Shown here one piece after another: positions 1 through 9,506 of a stretch of DNA of 64,000 nt; the first letter of the stretch is position 1; each line of letters begins with the position of its first letter. The notes under the pieces were generated by a model. It was not told the DNA's origin. It ran no database searches and saw nothing but the letters and a program-made list of their open reading frames with translations. The position numbers and the translations under genes are program-made. Source of the stretch: Roseobacter sp. (GTDB lineage: Bacteria; Pseudomonadota; Alphaproteobacteria; Rhodobacterales; Rhodobacteraceae); assembly GCA_002731875.1 (NCBI GenBank), contig PCCY01000004.1, positions 69,291 to 133,290 on the forward strand, given 5' to 3'.

Positions 1-92
1 CACAGACCCGCGCGGGGGCTGCTGCACCGGCGGCACGGTTTGCCGGCAACGATGCAATCGCTGTTGGCGTGAAGGTTGGCTTTAACTTTTAA
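1..92 (+). CDS. C-terminal end of an outer-membrane-type protein (partial)
   Basis: Only the last 29 codons lie in the window, in the frame of codons starting at position 3, with the TAA stop at 90-92. The tail reads VGVKVGFNF. Alternating hydrophobic residues with a terminal phenylalanine are the usual outer-membrane beta-barrel C-terminal signature recognised by BamA. Just before it is an Ala/Gly-rich stretch. A strong hairpin-T terminator follows at 111-142, so this is the end of its transcript. The family cannot be named from so little; autotransporter anchor or porin-like protein are both possible. Confidence 0.5.
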   Translation, partial: QTRAGAAAPAARFAGNDAIAVGVKVGFNF

Positions 93-110
93 CGGACCAA
101 ACAGGCATCT

Positions 111-142
111 GGCTCGCGGTAATTGCGCCGCGGGCCTTTTTT
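111..142 (+). terminator. Rho-independent terminator after the upstream outer-membrane gene
   Basis: A 9-bp stem (GGCTCGCGG paired with CCGCGGGCC, one G-T pair) encloses an 8-nt loop and runs straight into six T residues. It sits 19 bp after the stop codon at 92. Confidence 0.85.
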
Positions 143-219
143 GTGGGTGCTCTATGACTGGCCCTTTACCGGTGCCTGAGATATTGATCTGAAAAATTCA
201 CAATCCTGGAACCTGTTAC

Positions 220-1074
220 ATGCTTTATGCTTCTGCTGATGACTGGCGCGCCGCGCCGCGCAAGAAGGTGCTGGTCTTTGGTATGTCGGGATTGGGAAAG
301 ACCCACCTAGCCCACCTGCTGCGCAAATCCGGCGACTGGTTTCATTACTCTATCGATTACCGGATCGGCACGCGGTATCTGGGCGAAACCATCGCAGACA
401 ATGCCAAGGCCGAGGCGATGAAAGTCCCGTTTCTGCGCGATTTGCTCTTGAGCGACAGCATCTACATCGGGTCGAACATTACCTTCGATAACCTGTCGCC
501 GGTCGCTACCTGGCTTGGCAAGCCGGGGGATCCTTCGAAGGGCGGTCTGCCGATGTCGCAATACGCCGTGCGGCAGCAGGCCTTCAAGCGTGCAGAGATC
601 GCAGCGCTGATGGACACGGCGCATTTTTCCGCCCGCGCCGAATCCCTTTACGGCTACCCTCATTTTATCTGCGATACCGGCGGTTCGATCTGTGAATGGA
701 TCGATTCCGCCGACGATCACGATCCGCTGATGAAGGCCCTGTTGGATGAATGCTTGCTTGTATGGATCAAGGGCGATGACGCCCATACAAACCAATTGAT
801 CAGACGTTTTGACAAAGCGCCGAAACCGATGGCATACCAACCGGAATTCCTGACCAGAAGTTGGCAGGAATATCTAAGTGAAAACAACTGCCAAGAAGGC
901 GAAGTCGACCCAGATGCATTTATCCGGTGGACCTATGCGCGGGCTCTTGCCCACCGTCAGCCCAGATACGAAGCGATGGCGAAATGGGGGGTGACCGTCA
1001 CCGCCGATCAGGTGGGAGGTTTGACCAGCGAGGATGATTTCGTCAATCTTATCTCCGAGGTAATCAGCGCATAA
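220..1074 (+). CDS. P-loop ATPase/kinase-like conserved protein
   Basis: Product of 284 residues with a clear Walker A motif, GMSGLGKT, at residues 21-28, preceded by a hydrophobic beta-strand (VLVF). This is the layout of a small P-loop NTPase or kinase. No second domain is recognisable. A hydrophobic stretch ending in an aspartate (FICD, about residues 148-151) could supply the acidic Walker B-like residue. There is no signal peptide or membrane segment, so it is probably cytosolic. It lies 63 bp upstream of metA on the same strand and may be co-transcribed. I do not recognise a named gene; the substrate is unknown. Confidence 0.8.
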   Translation: MLYASADDWRAAPRKKVLVFGMSGLGKTHLAHLLRKSGDWFHYSIDYRIGTRYLGETIADNAKAEAMKVPFLRDLLLSDSIYIGSNITFDNLSPVATWLGKPGDPSKGGLPMSQYAVRQQAFKRAEIAALMDTAHFSARAESLYGYPHFICDTGGSICEWIDSADDHDPLMKALLDECLLVWIKGDDAHTNQLIRRFDKAPKPMAYQPEFLTRSWQEYLSENNCQEGEVDPDAFIRWTYARALAHRQPRYEAMAKWGVTVTADQVGGLTSEDDFVNLISEVISA

Positions 1075-1137
1075 CCCTTGGCACCCCAGCCGCTGAGTCC
1101 TATCTATTCCCTTCACCAGTTGTGGAACTACAATACT

Positions 1138-2055
1138 ATGCCGATCAAACTTCCCTCCGACCTGCCCGCCTATCATGTATTGACGCGCGAAGGTGTGATG
1201 GTGCTGGACGAGGATCAGGCCGCCACGCAAGACATACGCCCATTGCGTATAGCCTTGCTTAATCTCATGCCAAAAAAGATCCAGACCGAGAATCAGTTCG
1301 CACGATTGATCGGAGCGACGCCATTGCAGATCGAGTTCAGTTTGCTGCGCATGTCTGACCACCAGTCGCGCAACACGGCCGCCGATCACCTGGAAAGCTT
1401 TTACCGCCCCTTTGAAGATGTCACCGAAGAGAAATTTGACGGACTTATCATCACCGGAGCGCCCATCGAACATCTGGATTTCGATAATGTGACCTACTGG
1501 GATGAACTTACCCGTGTGTTTCAGTGGACCCAAACCAATGTGCATTCAACGTTTGGCGTGTGTTGGGGCGGCATGGCGATGATCAACTATTTCCACGGCA
1601 TCAAAAAACATTTGTTGCAAGAAAAAGCCTTTGGATGCTTCCGTCACAGCAACCTGGAGCCGTCATCGCCGTATCTACGGGGTTTTTCCGATGATCTGGT
1701 CGTCCCGGTAAGCCGCTGGACCGAAATGCGTGCCGCCGAGGTGAATGCAGTACCCGGGTTGAAAACCTTGTTGGGCAGTACGGAGGTTGGTCCTTGTCTG
1801 GTTGAGGATCCGGCGCATCGCGCGTTGTATATCTTCAATCACCTCGAATATGACCGCGACACCCTGAAAGATGAATATGACCGCGATGTCGAGGCCGGGA
1901 CACCGGTCAGGGTCCCTTGCAACTATTACCCCGATGACGACCCTGCGAAAACGCCGTTGAACCGCTGGCGCAGCCACGCCCATCTTTTATATGGCAATTG
2001 GATCAATGAAATTTACCAATCTACCCCCTATGATTTAAATGCTATTGGGACGTAA
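1138..2055 (+). CDS. metA: Homoserine O-acetyltransferase (MetA family)
   Basis: The 305-residue product is a full-length MetA-family acyltransferase that activates homoserine for methionine synthesis. From the ATG at 1138 the catalytic residues fall at the family positions: nucleophile Cys142 in GVCWGG, His235 and Glu237 in FNHLEY. Residue 111, in GAPIE, is glutamate. In this family Glu111 is known to favour acetyl-CoA and Gly111 succinyl-CoA, so the enzyme is inferred to be an O-acetyltransferase despite the usual succinyltransferase label. Open frame extends upstream to a TTG at 1078, but homology begins at MPIKLP. The end overlaps the next gene by 17 bp. Confidence 0.95.
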   Translation: MPIKLPSDLPAYHVLTREGVMVLDEDQAATQDIRPLRIALLNLMPKKIQTENQFARLIGATPLQIEFSLLRMSDHQSRNTAADHLESFYRPFEDVTEEKFDGLIITGAPIEHLDFDNVTYWDELTRVFQWTQTNVHSTFGVCWGGMAMINYFHGIKKHLLQEKAFGCFRHSNLEPSSPYLRGFSDDLVVPVSRWTEMRAAEVNAVPGLKTLLGSTEVGPCLVEDPAHRALYIFNHLEYDRDTLKDEYDRDVEAGTPVRVPCNYYPDDDPAKTPLNRWRSHAHLLYGNWINEIYQSTPYDLNAIGT

Positions 2056-3016
2056 AACGCTGTTTGTTCTTGGTCTGATACTCATCTTGGTAGGAGTGGT
2101 GCAGTGGCGCGCTCGTGCCCATGAAGCGGCGGCAAATGCCGTCTTTCCGCCTATTGGCGAATTGATCAATGTTGGCGGTGTAACCGTACATGCAAAAGTC
2201 GTGGGCAGCGGCCCCGACCTTGTGCTTATCCACGGCGCATCGGGTAATCTGCGCGATTTTACGTTCGATATGGCCGATAAGCTAAAGGACAAATACCGCG
2301 TCATTATGTTTGACCGGCCGGGAATGGGTTGGACAGACACACTGCCCAAAGACGCTGGTGCATGGAATACCGCCGCTGCTTCGCCCGCAGAACAAGCGAT
2401 TTTGTTGCAAAAGGCCGCGGACCGGCTGGGCGTGACCGATCCGATAGTGTTGGGGCATTCTTACGGAGGTGCCGTCGCACTGGCATGGGGGCTGGAGCGG
2501 CCCGAAAAAACCAAGGCTCTGGTACTGGTATCTGCGGTATCAGAGGAATGGCAGGGTGACCTTGGCTGGCAATACCGCCTGACAGGGTCGCTGTTGGGGT
2601 CGACAGTGATTATTCCCGTGGTCACTGCGTTTATTCCGTTCGGGTTCGTGCAAAAGAGCATCGATTTGATTTTCGCGCCGCAACGTGCGCCCGAAGGGTA
2701 CAACAGCTATATCGGCGCGGCCCTGGCCTTGCGCCGGCCTTCCATGCGCGCCAATGCCCAGCAGGTGAATACCTTGCTGCCGCATATCAAGCAGATGGTC
2801 GCACAATACAGCCAGCTCACCATGCCGGTCGAGGTCGTGCACGGCACCGCTGATACGATCGTGCCCTTTGATGTCCATGCCAAGGTTTTGATGACCCAGC
2901 TGCCCAACGCCGTTTTGACGACACTGCCGGGGATAGGCCATATGCCGCAACATGTGGCCCAACCGCAGGTTTTGTCGGCGATCGACAATGCGGCTGAACG
3001 TGCGGGTTTGCGCTAG
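2039..3016 (+). CDS. Alpha/beta hydrolase, membrane-anchored
   Basis: Product of 325 residues with one N-terminal hydrophobic helix (about residues 7-21) that would anchor it facing the periplasm or act as an uncleaved signal. The alpha/beta-hydrolase fold follows: oxyanion HGAS at 65-68, nucleophile elbow GHSYGG with Ser141, acid Asp272 in HGTAD, and His301 in GIGH. The triad is therefore complete and the enzyme should be active. Substrate specificity cannot be read from the sequence. It starts inside the last codons of metA (17-bp overlap), which suggests translational coupling. Confidence 0.88.
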   Translation: MLLGRKTLFVLGLILILVGVVQWRARAHEAAANAVFPPIGELINVGGVTVHAKVVGSGPDLVLIHGASGNLRDFTFDMADKLKDKYRVIMFDRPGMGWTDTLPKDAGAWNTAAASPAEQAILLQKAADRLGVTDPIVLGHSYGGAVALAWGLERPEKTKALVLVSAVSEEWQGDLGWQYRLTGSLLGSTVIIPVVTAFIPFGFVQKSIDLIFAPQRAPEGYNSYIGAALALRRPSMRANAQQVNTLLPHIKQMVAQYSQLTMPVEVVHGTADTIVPFDVHAKVLMTQLPNAVLTTLPGIGHMPQHVAQPQVLSAIDNAAERAGLR

Positions 3017-3066
3017 GACCAAGAACGTTCCATAACATTGCGGAACACTATGATCAGGAGACCCCT

Positions 3067-3936
3067 ATGGACCTGCCCTTTGATGGTGCGATCAGCGCAT
3101 TCTTTCACAACGACGCACCGGATCAGATCAGACAGGCTATCAAAGGGGCCGACAAGGACGATATTCTCAATGACACCTATCCTTACCCCGAAAGAATGGG
3201 CCGCAAGCAATATGAGACCGAAATGGAGCAGCTTCAAATCGAGCTGGTCAAGCTCCAGTCTTGGGCGCGTGAATCCGATGAGCGCATCGTCATGGTCTTT
3301 GAGGGGCGCGATGGTGCCGGCAAAGGTGGGACCATCAAGCGCATGCAGCAGAACCTGAACCCCCGCGCTGCGCGGGTGGTGGCGCTGTCGAAACCCACCG
3401 ACACCGAAAGCGGGCAATGGTATTTCCAGCGGTATATCTGCCATCTGCCCAGCTTGGGCGAGATGGTCTTTTATGACCGCAGCTGGTATAATCGTGGCGT
3501 TGTCGAACCTGTATTCGGATTTTGTACCGATGCGCAGCGCGAACATTTCTTCTCTCAGGTTGTCCCGTTTGAAAAGACGCTGGTTGATGACGGTATCCAT
3601 CTGTTCAAGTTCTGGCTGAATGTTGGCCGGGCAGAGCAGCTGCGCCGCATGCTGGCGCGTGAAAGTGATCCTCTGAAGCAATGGAAGCTGAGTAAGATCG
3701 ACGTAATGGGGCTTGGCAAATGGGATGCCTATAGCGCCGCGATCGCAGACACCCTGGGGCGGTCGCACACAAGCACGACGCCATGGACGGTGATCCGGTC
3801 TGACGACAAGCGTCGCGCCCGGTTGGCGGCCATCCGCACGGTGTTGCACGCATTCGAGTATCCAAACAAGGATACCGCGGCCATCGGCGCGATTGATGAC
3901 AAAATATGCGGTGGTCCGGATATCTGGGATGTCTAA
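3067..3936 (+). CDS. ppk2: Polyphosphate kinase 2 (PPK2 family)
   Basis: The 289-residue product is a single-domain PPK2, which transfers phosphate between polyphosphate and nucleotides. Walker [10 protein letters not shown] is at residues 80-88. The family-typical YDRSWYNR motif (Walker B region) is at 136-143, followed by the KFWLNV strand and an arginine-rich lid region. Length and motifs fit single-domain PPK2 enzymes; whether GDP, ADP or a monophosphate is preferred is not resolved. The start at 3067 follows an AGGAG ribosome binding site. Its stop overlaps the start of the TetR gene by 8 bp (ATGTCTAA). Confidence 0.93.
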   Translation: MDLPFDGAISAFFHNDAPDQIRQAIKGADKDDILNDTYPYPERMGRKQYETEMEQLQIELVKLQSWARESDERIVMVFEGRDGAGKGGTIKRMQQNLNPRAARVVALSKPTDTESGQWYFQRYICHLPSLGEMVFYDRSWYNRGVVEPVFGFCTDAQREHFFSQVVPFEKTLVDDGIHLFKFWLNVGRAEQLRRMLARESDPLKQWKLSKIDVMGLGKWDAYSAAIADTLGRSHTSTTPWTVIRSDDKRRARLAAIRTVLHAFEYPNKDTAAIGAIDDKICGGPDIWDV

Positions 3937-4546
3937 ACGTGGATATCATCACGGCAATCTGCGTCAGGCCCTGATTGACGCCGCCCTGATGCTGATCAAA
4001 GAACGAGGGCCTACGGGGTTCACGTTGTCTGAAGCGGCCAAGCAGGCCGGTGTTACCCCGGCGGCAGTGTACCGCCATTTCGACGGACGAGAGGAGCTGA
4101 TAGCCGAGGGGGCTTTGCAAGGCTACGAGATTTTTGCCGAGCTGATGGAGGCGGCCTATCAGTCCGGTCAACCCTCGGCCCTCAAGGCGTTCGAGGCAAC
4201 GGGGCGCGCATATCTGGCGTTTGCCCGTGATTTTCCCGGCCACTACATTTCAATGTTTGAAAGTGGCATTTCGGTAAACCGGTCGCCGGATCTGGCTGCT
4301 GCGGCACAGCGGGCCAACGGGATTCTCGAACAAGCCGCCAGCGACCTTAGCCAACATATTCCCGCCGCCAAACGCCCCCCCGCTTCGATGTTTTCCGCAC
4401 ATATCTGGGCGATGAGCCACGGCGTCGTCGAACTGTTCGCGCGAAACTCTCCCGGTCGTGCATCCCCTTTTCCCGCCGATGAATTGCTGGAAAGCGGGAT
4501 CGGTATCTATCTGCGTGGACTTGGCCTTGTCGCACCGGATGAATAA
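3929..4546 (+). CDS. TetR/AcrR family transcriptional regulator
   Basis: From the ATG at 3929 the product has 205 residues. It opens with the basic GYHHGNLR segment and the TetR helix-turn-helix ([19 protein letters not shown]), followed by an all-helical ligand-binding domain with a WHG-type C-terminal part ([12 protein letters not shown]). An upstream in-frame start at 3893 would add 12 residues inside ppk2 without homology. Coupling to ppk2 suggests it responds to or regulates phosphate or nucleotide metabolism, but that is only inference from position. Confidence 0.88.
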   Translation: MSKRGYHHGNLRQALIDAALMLIKERGPTGFTLSEAAKQAGVTPAAVYRHFDGREELIAEGALQGYEIFAELMEAAYQSGQPSALKAFEATGRAYLAFARDFPGHYISMFESGISVNRSPDLAAAAQRANGILEQAASDLSQHIPAAKRPPASMFSAHIWAMSHGVVELFARNSPGRASPFPADELLESGIGIYLRGLGLVAPDE

Positions 4547-4620
4547 TGACCGATGCGGATGACATGTTCTTTTCGTTGCATTATCACTCTTGATATCTTT
4601 GGGGTTATAAGGCGGATGCT

Positions 4621-5421
4621 TTGAAAATTTATGTGATCAACGTGCCCGTCGCGACCGAACGGCGGGCAATGCAAGAAGCCCAAGCCAGGCGTTTCGGGCT
4701 TGATATGCATTTCATCAACGCCATTGATGCCGCAGGATTGGACGACGCTTTTTGCCAACGGGCCGCGAATAACTGGACCCGTTCGGTAAGCAAGAAAGAC
4801 ATAGCATGCTTTTTGTCGCACCGGCATGTCTGGGCGCTGGCCGCCAAAGAAACATCGCCGGTCATGATCATCGAAGACGACGTGGTATTTTCCCCGGCGA
4901 TCAAGGACGTTCTGTCGGTGCTGGCAGCCAGAACAGATTCTTGGGACGTGATCTACGATCTCGAGTATGCTCCGGGTCGCCATGGCATATCACACCGAGA
5001 ATACTGGCATACGGAAAACCCCGAGATCAGCGCCCGCTTTATCTATAAGAACAAGATCGGACTGGGGGCATATGTTCTGTCACCCGGGGCGGCAAAACGG
5101 CTGCACGACGCCCAAGATCTCTATGCCATGGCCGACGCCTATGTCTGGACGCGCCCGTGGCTTGCCCCGTATCAGATTGAACCGGCCCCGGCGGTACAGA
5201 TGATTTATCTCGAGAATGTCACGAACCTGGAAAGCAGCGCAGCTCATAACCGTGAAATCCGCTTTGAAAATCAAAGCTACCTCAAGCGCAAGCTGATAAG
5301 GCTTGGCATCACCCTGGACGAAGCTCGCCGGTTTATCGGGGGCATGCGTGACATCGACAAGCGGCTGTTGAAGTTTGACCGGCATGCCTTTGATCGAACC
5401 CAGGAAACCTCTGAAAGCTAA
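4621..5421 (+). CDS. Glycosyltransferase family 25 protein
   Basis: The 266-residue product matches the GT25 fold used in LPS and surface-glycan synthesis. It starts with the MKIYVINV strand, has the conserved ACFLSHRHVW helix at residues 62-71 and the metal-binding acidic motif IIEDDV around residues 83-88. There is no membrane segment. The reading frame has only a TTG start at 4621; the first in-frame ATG would cut off the conserved N-terminal strand, so TTG is preferred. It begins a three-gene glycan patch with the FkbM methyltransferase 9 bp downstream. Confidence 0.87.
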   Translation: MKIYVINVPVATERRAMQEAQARRFGLDMHFINAIDAAGLDDAFCQRAANNWTRSVSKKDIACFLSHRHVWALAAKETSPVMIIEDDVVFSPAIKDVLSVLAARTDSWDVIYDLEYAPGRHGISHREYWHTENPEISARFIYKNKIGLGAYVLSPGAAKRLHDAQDLYAMADAYVWTRPWLAPYQIEPAPAVQMIYLENVTNLESSAAHNREIRFENQSYLKRKLIRLGITLDEARRFIGGMRDIDKRLLKFDRHAFDRTQETSES

Positions 5422-5430
5422 AGGCCCGTC

Positions 5431-6278
5431 ATGCCCAAACCCAAATCCGGTATCGCCAGATATCTGTCTGAACTTCGCTACCGCCTGATCTGGGCAAAGG
5501 AGTCTCGCCACAGCTCTGCCGCCGCTAGATCCGCGCTCGCCCACCCAAACAATCCAACCCTGGAGGACGTAAAAACTTTCCTACGAACCCTCACACCGCG
5601 CCATTGCGGAAAAGATCTTGGGCGCATCGGGCCCGACGAAGACGGTGGTTACCTTTTACCGGATGACCTGGACGGGATCGACGCGTTTTTTCGCCTGGCG
5701 TATCCGAAACGCTGGGGTTCGATCTGGAGATCGCGCAACGCCGCATCCAGTGTTTTCTGGCCGATGCGTCGGTGACGAAACCAGACGGGTTACTTTCGAA
5801 CATGAACTTCATGCAAAAGTTCATCGGGCCGGAGAACCGGGGCGATTTCGTCACGATGCAAAAATGGATCGGGGAAAATACCGCAGACGATACCGACCTT
5901 CTGCTTCAGATGGATATCGAGGGGGCGGAATATGACGTTCTACCGGGGATCGCCGCTGAATCGCTGGCGCGGTTCCGGATAATGCTGATTGAATTTCACG
6001 ACTTTGACCAGATATTCAACGCAGACACATTCAACCGGTTGCAAAGCCTGTTTGCGCGATTGTCAGAGACCCATGTGCTTTGTCATCTGCACGCCAACAA
6101 CACGGTGGGCTATACCAGCGTGGGCGGTTTTACCATCCCGCCGGTATTCGAAGCAACCTATATCAGACGCGACCGGGTGAGGGGCGACTTGCCCCATGCG
6201 CAGATACCGCACCCCTTGGACCAACATAATTCAAACAAGCGTCCCAATGTGCAAACGCCACATTTCTGGGCGCATTAA
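5431..6278 (+). pseudogene. FkbM family methyltransferase, interrupted by a -1 frameshift at a T6 run
   Basis: Two adjacent frames together make one FkbM-type SAM methyltransferase. The first (5431 to about 5691) ends DGGYLLPDDLDGIDAFF. The second picks up at 5691 with SPGVSETLGFDLEIA, passes through a D-IEGAEYDVL motif, and ends at 6278. The junction is the six-T run at 5686-5691; one extra T would restore a continuous 282-residue protein (848 bp is one short of a multiple of three). Both halves keep family motifs, so the loss is recent or a sequencing error. Its likely role is O-methylation of a sugar in the neighbouring glycan pathway. Confidence 0.85.
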
Positions 6279-6281
6279 CTT

Positions 6282-7124
6282 TCAACTTTCGGCCCACACC
6301 CCGTATTCGGCCTGGATATATCTGACCAAATACAAATTCAACGCGTGCCGGTCCATGCCATCGATCGTCGCATCATAGAGCGCCTCAACCTCGGCTTCGC
6401 GAACGGCGCGCGGCAGATACCCGTTGTTTGCCCATATCTTTGTCCCCGCCTTCGCCGCCATTGCCGACATCCACAGATCGTCATGCATCCACACCTTGTC
6501 CGGCAAATCGTAAACAGCGCTATCCAGGAAGCCAGGCTTTATCAACACGCCGCCACACCCTTCGAAAACATCGACATACCCTTGGGGTTTAAAATTCTTC
6601 AGTCGGTGGGGTTTACGAAGTTTCTGGGAACGAAACAGGTTGGAAAATTCCTGACGTGCGCGCTGGATCTTGTACCCGACGTCATAAATAGATGGCAATG
6701 GCACGGCGCGTTGCTCGGTCTGGTTTCGCATAGGCCGGACACCCGCGATTGTATCCACATCGAAACCCGCATTGCAGATGCACATTTCAGGTCGCGCTGC
6801 GCTCGCCGCCAGAATATTGCTTGCCCAGTCGGGGTGCACCACGCGGTCGTCATCCCCGAAAATGATCGGCATCTGAGTACCTGCGTGATCCAGTAACGTG
6901 GGAAGCACCTTGGTCGCCGGCCCCAGATCCTCATCCACCACGGCAATTCGCACCCCATCAGGTACATTAGGCATGGAAAAGCTGTCCTGAGGAAACCTGC
7001 GATATGCCTTGGGAATGTTCAGGCGAATTTCAGTAAGCGGCGCGGATTGCGCAACCAAAGATCTAAGAACGACGCCCAAAGTGCCAAATCGCGGCGGGAT
7101 CGAGGAAAGTGAGATTACCGTCAT
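6282..7124 (-). CDS. Glycosyltransferase (GT-A type)
   Basis: Product of 280 residues. It begins with an SLSSIPPRF strand, contains a metal-binding acidic cluster GDDDR near residue 92 and a late HDDLWMSAM motif, the type of acceptor-site motif seen in GT2-like enzymes. A CGGVLIKPGFLD segment in between resembles the GGx-loop of GT-A transferases. No membrane segment is seen, so it probably works at the cytoplasmic face on a lipid-linked or LPS acceptor. It converges on the FkbM gene with a 3-bp gap. Donor and acceptor are unknown. Confidence 0.78.
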   Translation of the reverse strand: MTVISLSSIPPRFGTLGVVLRSLVAQSAPLTEIRLNIPKAYRRFPQDSFSMPNVPDGVRIAVVDEDLGPATKVLPTLLDHAGTQMPIIFGDDDRVVHPDWASNILAASAARPEMCICNAGFDVDTIAGVRPMRNQTEQRAVPLPSIYDVGYKIQRARQEFSNLFRSQKLRKPHRLKNFKPQGYVDVFEGCGGVLIKPGFLDSAVYDLPDKVWMHDDLWMSAMAAKAGTKIWANNGYLPRAVREAEVEALYDATIDGMDRHALNLYLVRYIQAEYGVWAES

Positions 7125-7222
7125 GGATTACAGGCTCCGGTGTGGTCTGGATTGGCTATCGAATTATTCGCTAATTGCAACGTCGGCAATCGGGCGTTGT
7201 GCTGGTGCGTATCGGATCTTCC

Positions 7223-8221
7223 CTAATCACGCCCGGCGCCGATTTCATTCATCACCTCGGCGGCGATCTCAAAAGACCGTACCCGCGCCGCATGATCGTG
7301 GATTTGCCCGGTCAAAATCACTTCATCAGGCCGATAGCGGTCGATCATCTTCGTTAATTGCGCCTTGACGGTATTTCGGCTTCCAAACGCGGTGACACGC
7401 AACGCCTGATCTACAGCCTGACGCATCTGAATGCCCACTTCAGCGTCGATATCGTCGACGGGACGCGGCAACTTACCCGGCTGGCCAGTCCGCAACCTGA
7501 CAAAGGCCTGCTGCATCGACGTGCGCAGATATGCACCTTCGTCGTCGGTACCTGCGGCAAATACATTGGCCGCCAACATGAAATGAGGGTTCTCCCACAT
7601 CGCTGACGGTCTGAAATCACGCCTGTATATCGCCACCGCGTCGTCCAGCGCATCGGGCGCAAAATGAGACGCAAAAGCATAGGGTAACCCCAAATGGGCT
7701 GCCAGTTGTGCACCATACAACGATGAACCCAGTATCCAGATCGGAACATGCGTGCCCTGTCCGGGGTGCGCCATGACCCTGGCCCCCGGTTGCGCATCCC
7801 CCAGATACCCCATAAGCTCGACAACATCGTCTGGAAACCGATCGCCACTTTGCATGCCTCTGCGCAGCGCATGATAGACAGACTGATCACCCCCGGGCGC
7901 ACGCCCCAAACCAAGGTCGATGCGGTCCCCATGGATCGTCGCCAGGGTCCCGAATTGTTCCGCAATGGCGAGCGGGGCGTGGTTTGGCAACATGATGCCC
8001 CCTGCCCCAATCCGCATGGTTTTTGTATGATCCGCCACATGACCGATCAACACCGAGGTCGCCGCCGATGCGATGCCGGGCATGTTGTGATGCTCGGCCA
8101 TCCAATAGCGGTAATATCCGGCCGCTTCGGCGCGTTGCGCAAGGTCGATTGAATTTGCGATCGCCTGGCGGGCATCCGACCCTTCCGGTACCGGTGACAA
8201 GTCAAGGATGGAATAGCGCAT
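7223..8221 (-). CDS. LLM class flavin-dependent oxidoreductase
   Basis: Product of 332 residues with the bacterial-luciferase-like barrel. It has the N-terminal strand YSILDLSPV, the [11 protein letters not shown] motif, the IRIGAGG-type phosphate/flavin strand ([13 protein letters not shown]), and [22 protein letters not shown]. This subgroup resembles the MsnO8/YhbW-like monooxygenases that use FMNH2. Substrate unknown. The gene stands alone: the rpsI terminator lies just upstream and the glycosyltransferase gene is 98 bp downstream on the same strand. Confidence 0.87.
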   Translation of the reverse strand: MRYSILDLSPVPEGSDARQAIANSIDLAQRAEAAGYYRYWMAEHHNMPGIASAATSVLIGHVADHTKTMRIGAGGIMLPNHAPLAIAEQFGTLATIHGDRIDLGLGRAPGGDQSVYHALRRGMQSGDRFPDDVVELMGYLGDAQPGARVMAHPGQGTHVPIWILGSSLYGAQLAAHLGLPYAFASHFAPDALDDAVAIYRRDFRPSAMWENPHFMLAANVFAAGTDDEGAYLRTSMQQAFVRLRTGQPGKLPRPVDDIDAEVGIQMRQAVDQALRVTAFGSRNTVKAQLTKMIDRYRPDEVILTGQIHDHAARVRSFEIAAEVMNEIGAGRD

Positions 8222-8334
8222 GAATCAGACCCTTTGTTATACCTGCCCTATTTAAGCATGCGCGCCACGAAACTGAACCACACCTTCGGTTTCATTTTGC
8301 CTGATAAACTCTCCCCGAAGGGCCGGTTCGCAAT

Positions 8335-8365
8335 GAAAAAGGCCGCTCCCATTGGAACGGCCTCT
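8335..8365 (-). terminator. Rho-independent terminator of the rplM-rpsI operon
   Basis: On the minus strand GGCCGTTCC and GGGAGCGGCC form a stem with one bulge, followed by five T residues. It lies 24 bp past the rpsI stop codon. Confidence 0.8.
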
Positions 8366-8388
8366 TCCGGACAACTTGTGAATAAAGC

Positions 8389-8880
8389 TTAGCGCTTGGA
8401 GAACTGGAAGCTCTTACGCGCTTTGGCTTTACCGTATTTCTTGCGTTCCACCACGCGGCTGTCGCGGGTCAGGAAGCCTGCCGCTTTCAACGCCCCACGC
8501 AAGGAGGGATCATAAAGCTGGAGCGCTTTGGACACACCGTGTTTGACGGCACCGGCCTGGCCGGACAAGCCGCCGCCCTTTACGGTCGCGACAACGTCAA
8601 ACTGACCGTCCGTGCCGGTAATGCCGAAAGGTTGTGCCAGGATCATCTGCAAAACCGGACGAGCGAAATACTCGTTTTGCGGCTTGCCGTTGACGATAAC
8701 CTTACCAGAACCAGGCTTGATCCAAACGCGCGCGACGGCGTCCTTACGCTTGCCAGTGGCATAGGCACGGCCAAGCGCGTCACGGACCGGTTCGCGTGGT
8801 GCCATGTCGATGTCGGCACCGCTATTGTTCTCAGTCACGGCCGCTTCCAGACCTTCGAGTGTTTTGATTTCATCAGCCAT
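8389..8880 (-). CDS. rpsI: 30S ribosomal protein S9
   Basis: The 163-residue product carries an S9 domain in its C-terminal 130 residues ([58 protein letters not shown]). The last basic tail SKR reaches into the ribosomal P-site region in known structures. The N-terminal extension of about 35 acidic residues is typical of alphaproteobacterial S9. It is directly downstream of rplM (2-bp gap), the standard order, and ends at a terminator. Confidence 0.98.
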   Translation of the reverse strand: MADEIKTLEGLEAAVTENNSGADIDMAPREPVRDALGRAYATGKRKDAVARVWIKPGSGKVIVNGKPQNEYFARPVLQMILAQPFGITGTDGQFDVVATVKGGGLSGQAGAVKHGVSKALQLYDPSLRGALKAAGFLTRDSRVVERKKYGKAKARKSFQFSKR

Positions 8881-8882
8881 GC

Positions 8883-9344
8883 TTATACACTCCGCGTGTT
8901 TTTAGAGTTCATGGATTTCACATCCAGAACCTCTGGGCTTTGCGCCTCGTGGGGATGTTCGGAACCAGCATAAACGCGCAGGTTTGTCATGATCTGGCGG
9001 CTCAGGCGATTGCCGGGCAGCATGCGCTTGACGGCCATGGTGACCACGCGCTCGGGATGTGCGCCTTCAAGGATCTGTGCCTTGGTGCGCTCTTTGATCC
9101 CGCCGGGGTGGCCGGTGTGCCAATAGAATTTCTCCTCGCGCTTTTTGCCGGTCATCTGAATTTTGTCGGCATTGATAACGATGACATTGTCACCGCAATC
9201 CATGTGGGGCGTGAAGGATGGCTTGTGCTTGCCGCGCAGCCGCATGGCAATGATCGACGCAAGACGGCCAAGGACAACGCCTTCAGCGTCGACGATGATC
9301 CATTTCTTGTCGATATCTGCCGGTGTTGCAGAAAAGGTTTTCAT
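8883..9344 (-). CDS. rplM: 50S ribosomal protein L13
   Basis: The 153-residue product is full-length L13: [20 protein letters not shown] at the start, then [20 protein letters not shown] and [14 protein letters not shown] in the middle. The C-terminus adds a short tail beyond the usual [14 protein letters not shown] end. First gene of the rplM-rpsI operon, with a promoter candidate 63-91 bp upstream of its start. Confidence 0.98.
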   Translation of the reverse strand: MKTFSATPADIDKKWIIVDAEGVVLGRLASIIAMRLRGKHKPSFTPHMDCGDNVIVINADKIQMTGKKREEKFYWHTGHPGGIKERTKAQILEGAHPERVVTMAVKRMLPGNRLSRQIMTNLRVYAGSEHPHEAQSPEVLDVKSMNSKNTRSV

Positions 9345-9407
9345 GGAGGGAATTCCCGTTAATTTGGTGAAGGAGCCCGAAACCGAACTCCGCTATCTGA
9401 TGACGGG

Positions 9408-9435
9408 GTTATAAACGCACTCCGTGCAGGGTCAA
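9408..9435 (-). promoter_or_regulatory. Candidate sigma-70 promoter for rplM-rpsI
   Basis: On the minus strand TTGACC (9435-9430) and TATAAC (9413-9408) are separated by 16 bp, close to the housekeeping consensus of alphaproteobacteria. The gap to the rplM start leaves a short 5' leader of roughly 55-60 nt. Confidence 0.6.
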
Positions 9436-9506
9436 GCACCACTTTTCACATTTTATATAGCAATATCAGATGCTTATGATTTGGGTATAATAATACCCCA
9501 AAAAAT

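Noticed and set aside
1075-1137. SAM riboswitch upstream of metA
   Set aside because: Such elements are common before metA in alphaproteobacteria, but the 63-bp gap shows no matching stems or conserved core.
5686-5692. Programmed -1 frameshift at T6 in the FkbM gene
   Set aside because: The heptamer T-TTT-TTC is not in the correct phase for a standard slippery site and no downstream structure is evident; a lost base is simpler.
9483-9498. GGGTAT-AATA-ATACCC hairpin as terminator of the MocR gene
   Set aside because: The T-run lies before, not after, the stem relative to transcription; kept as a minor palindrome only.
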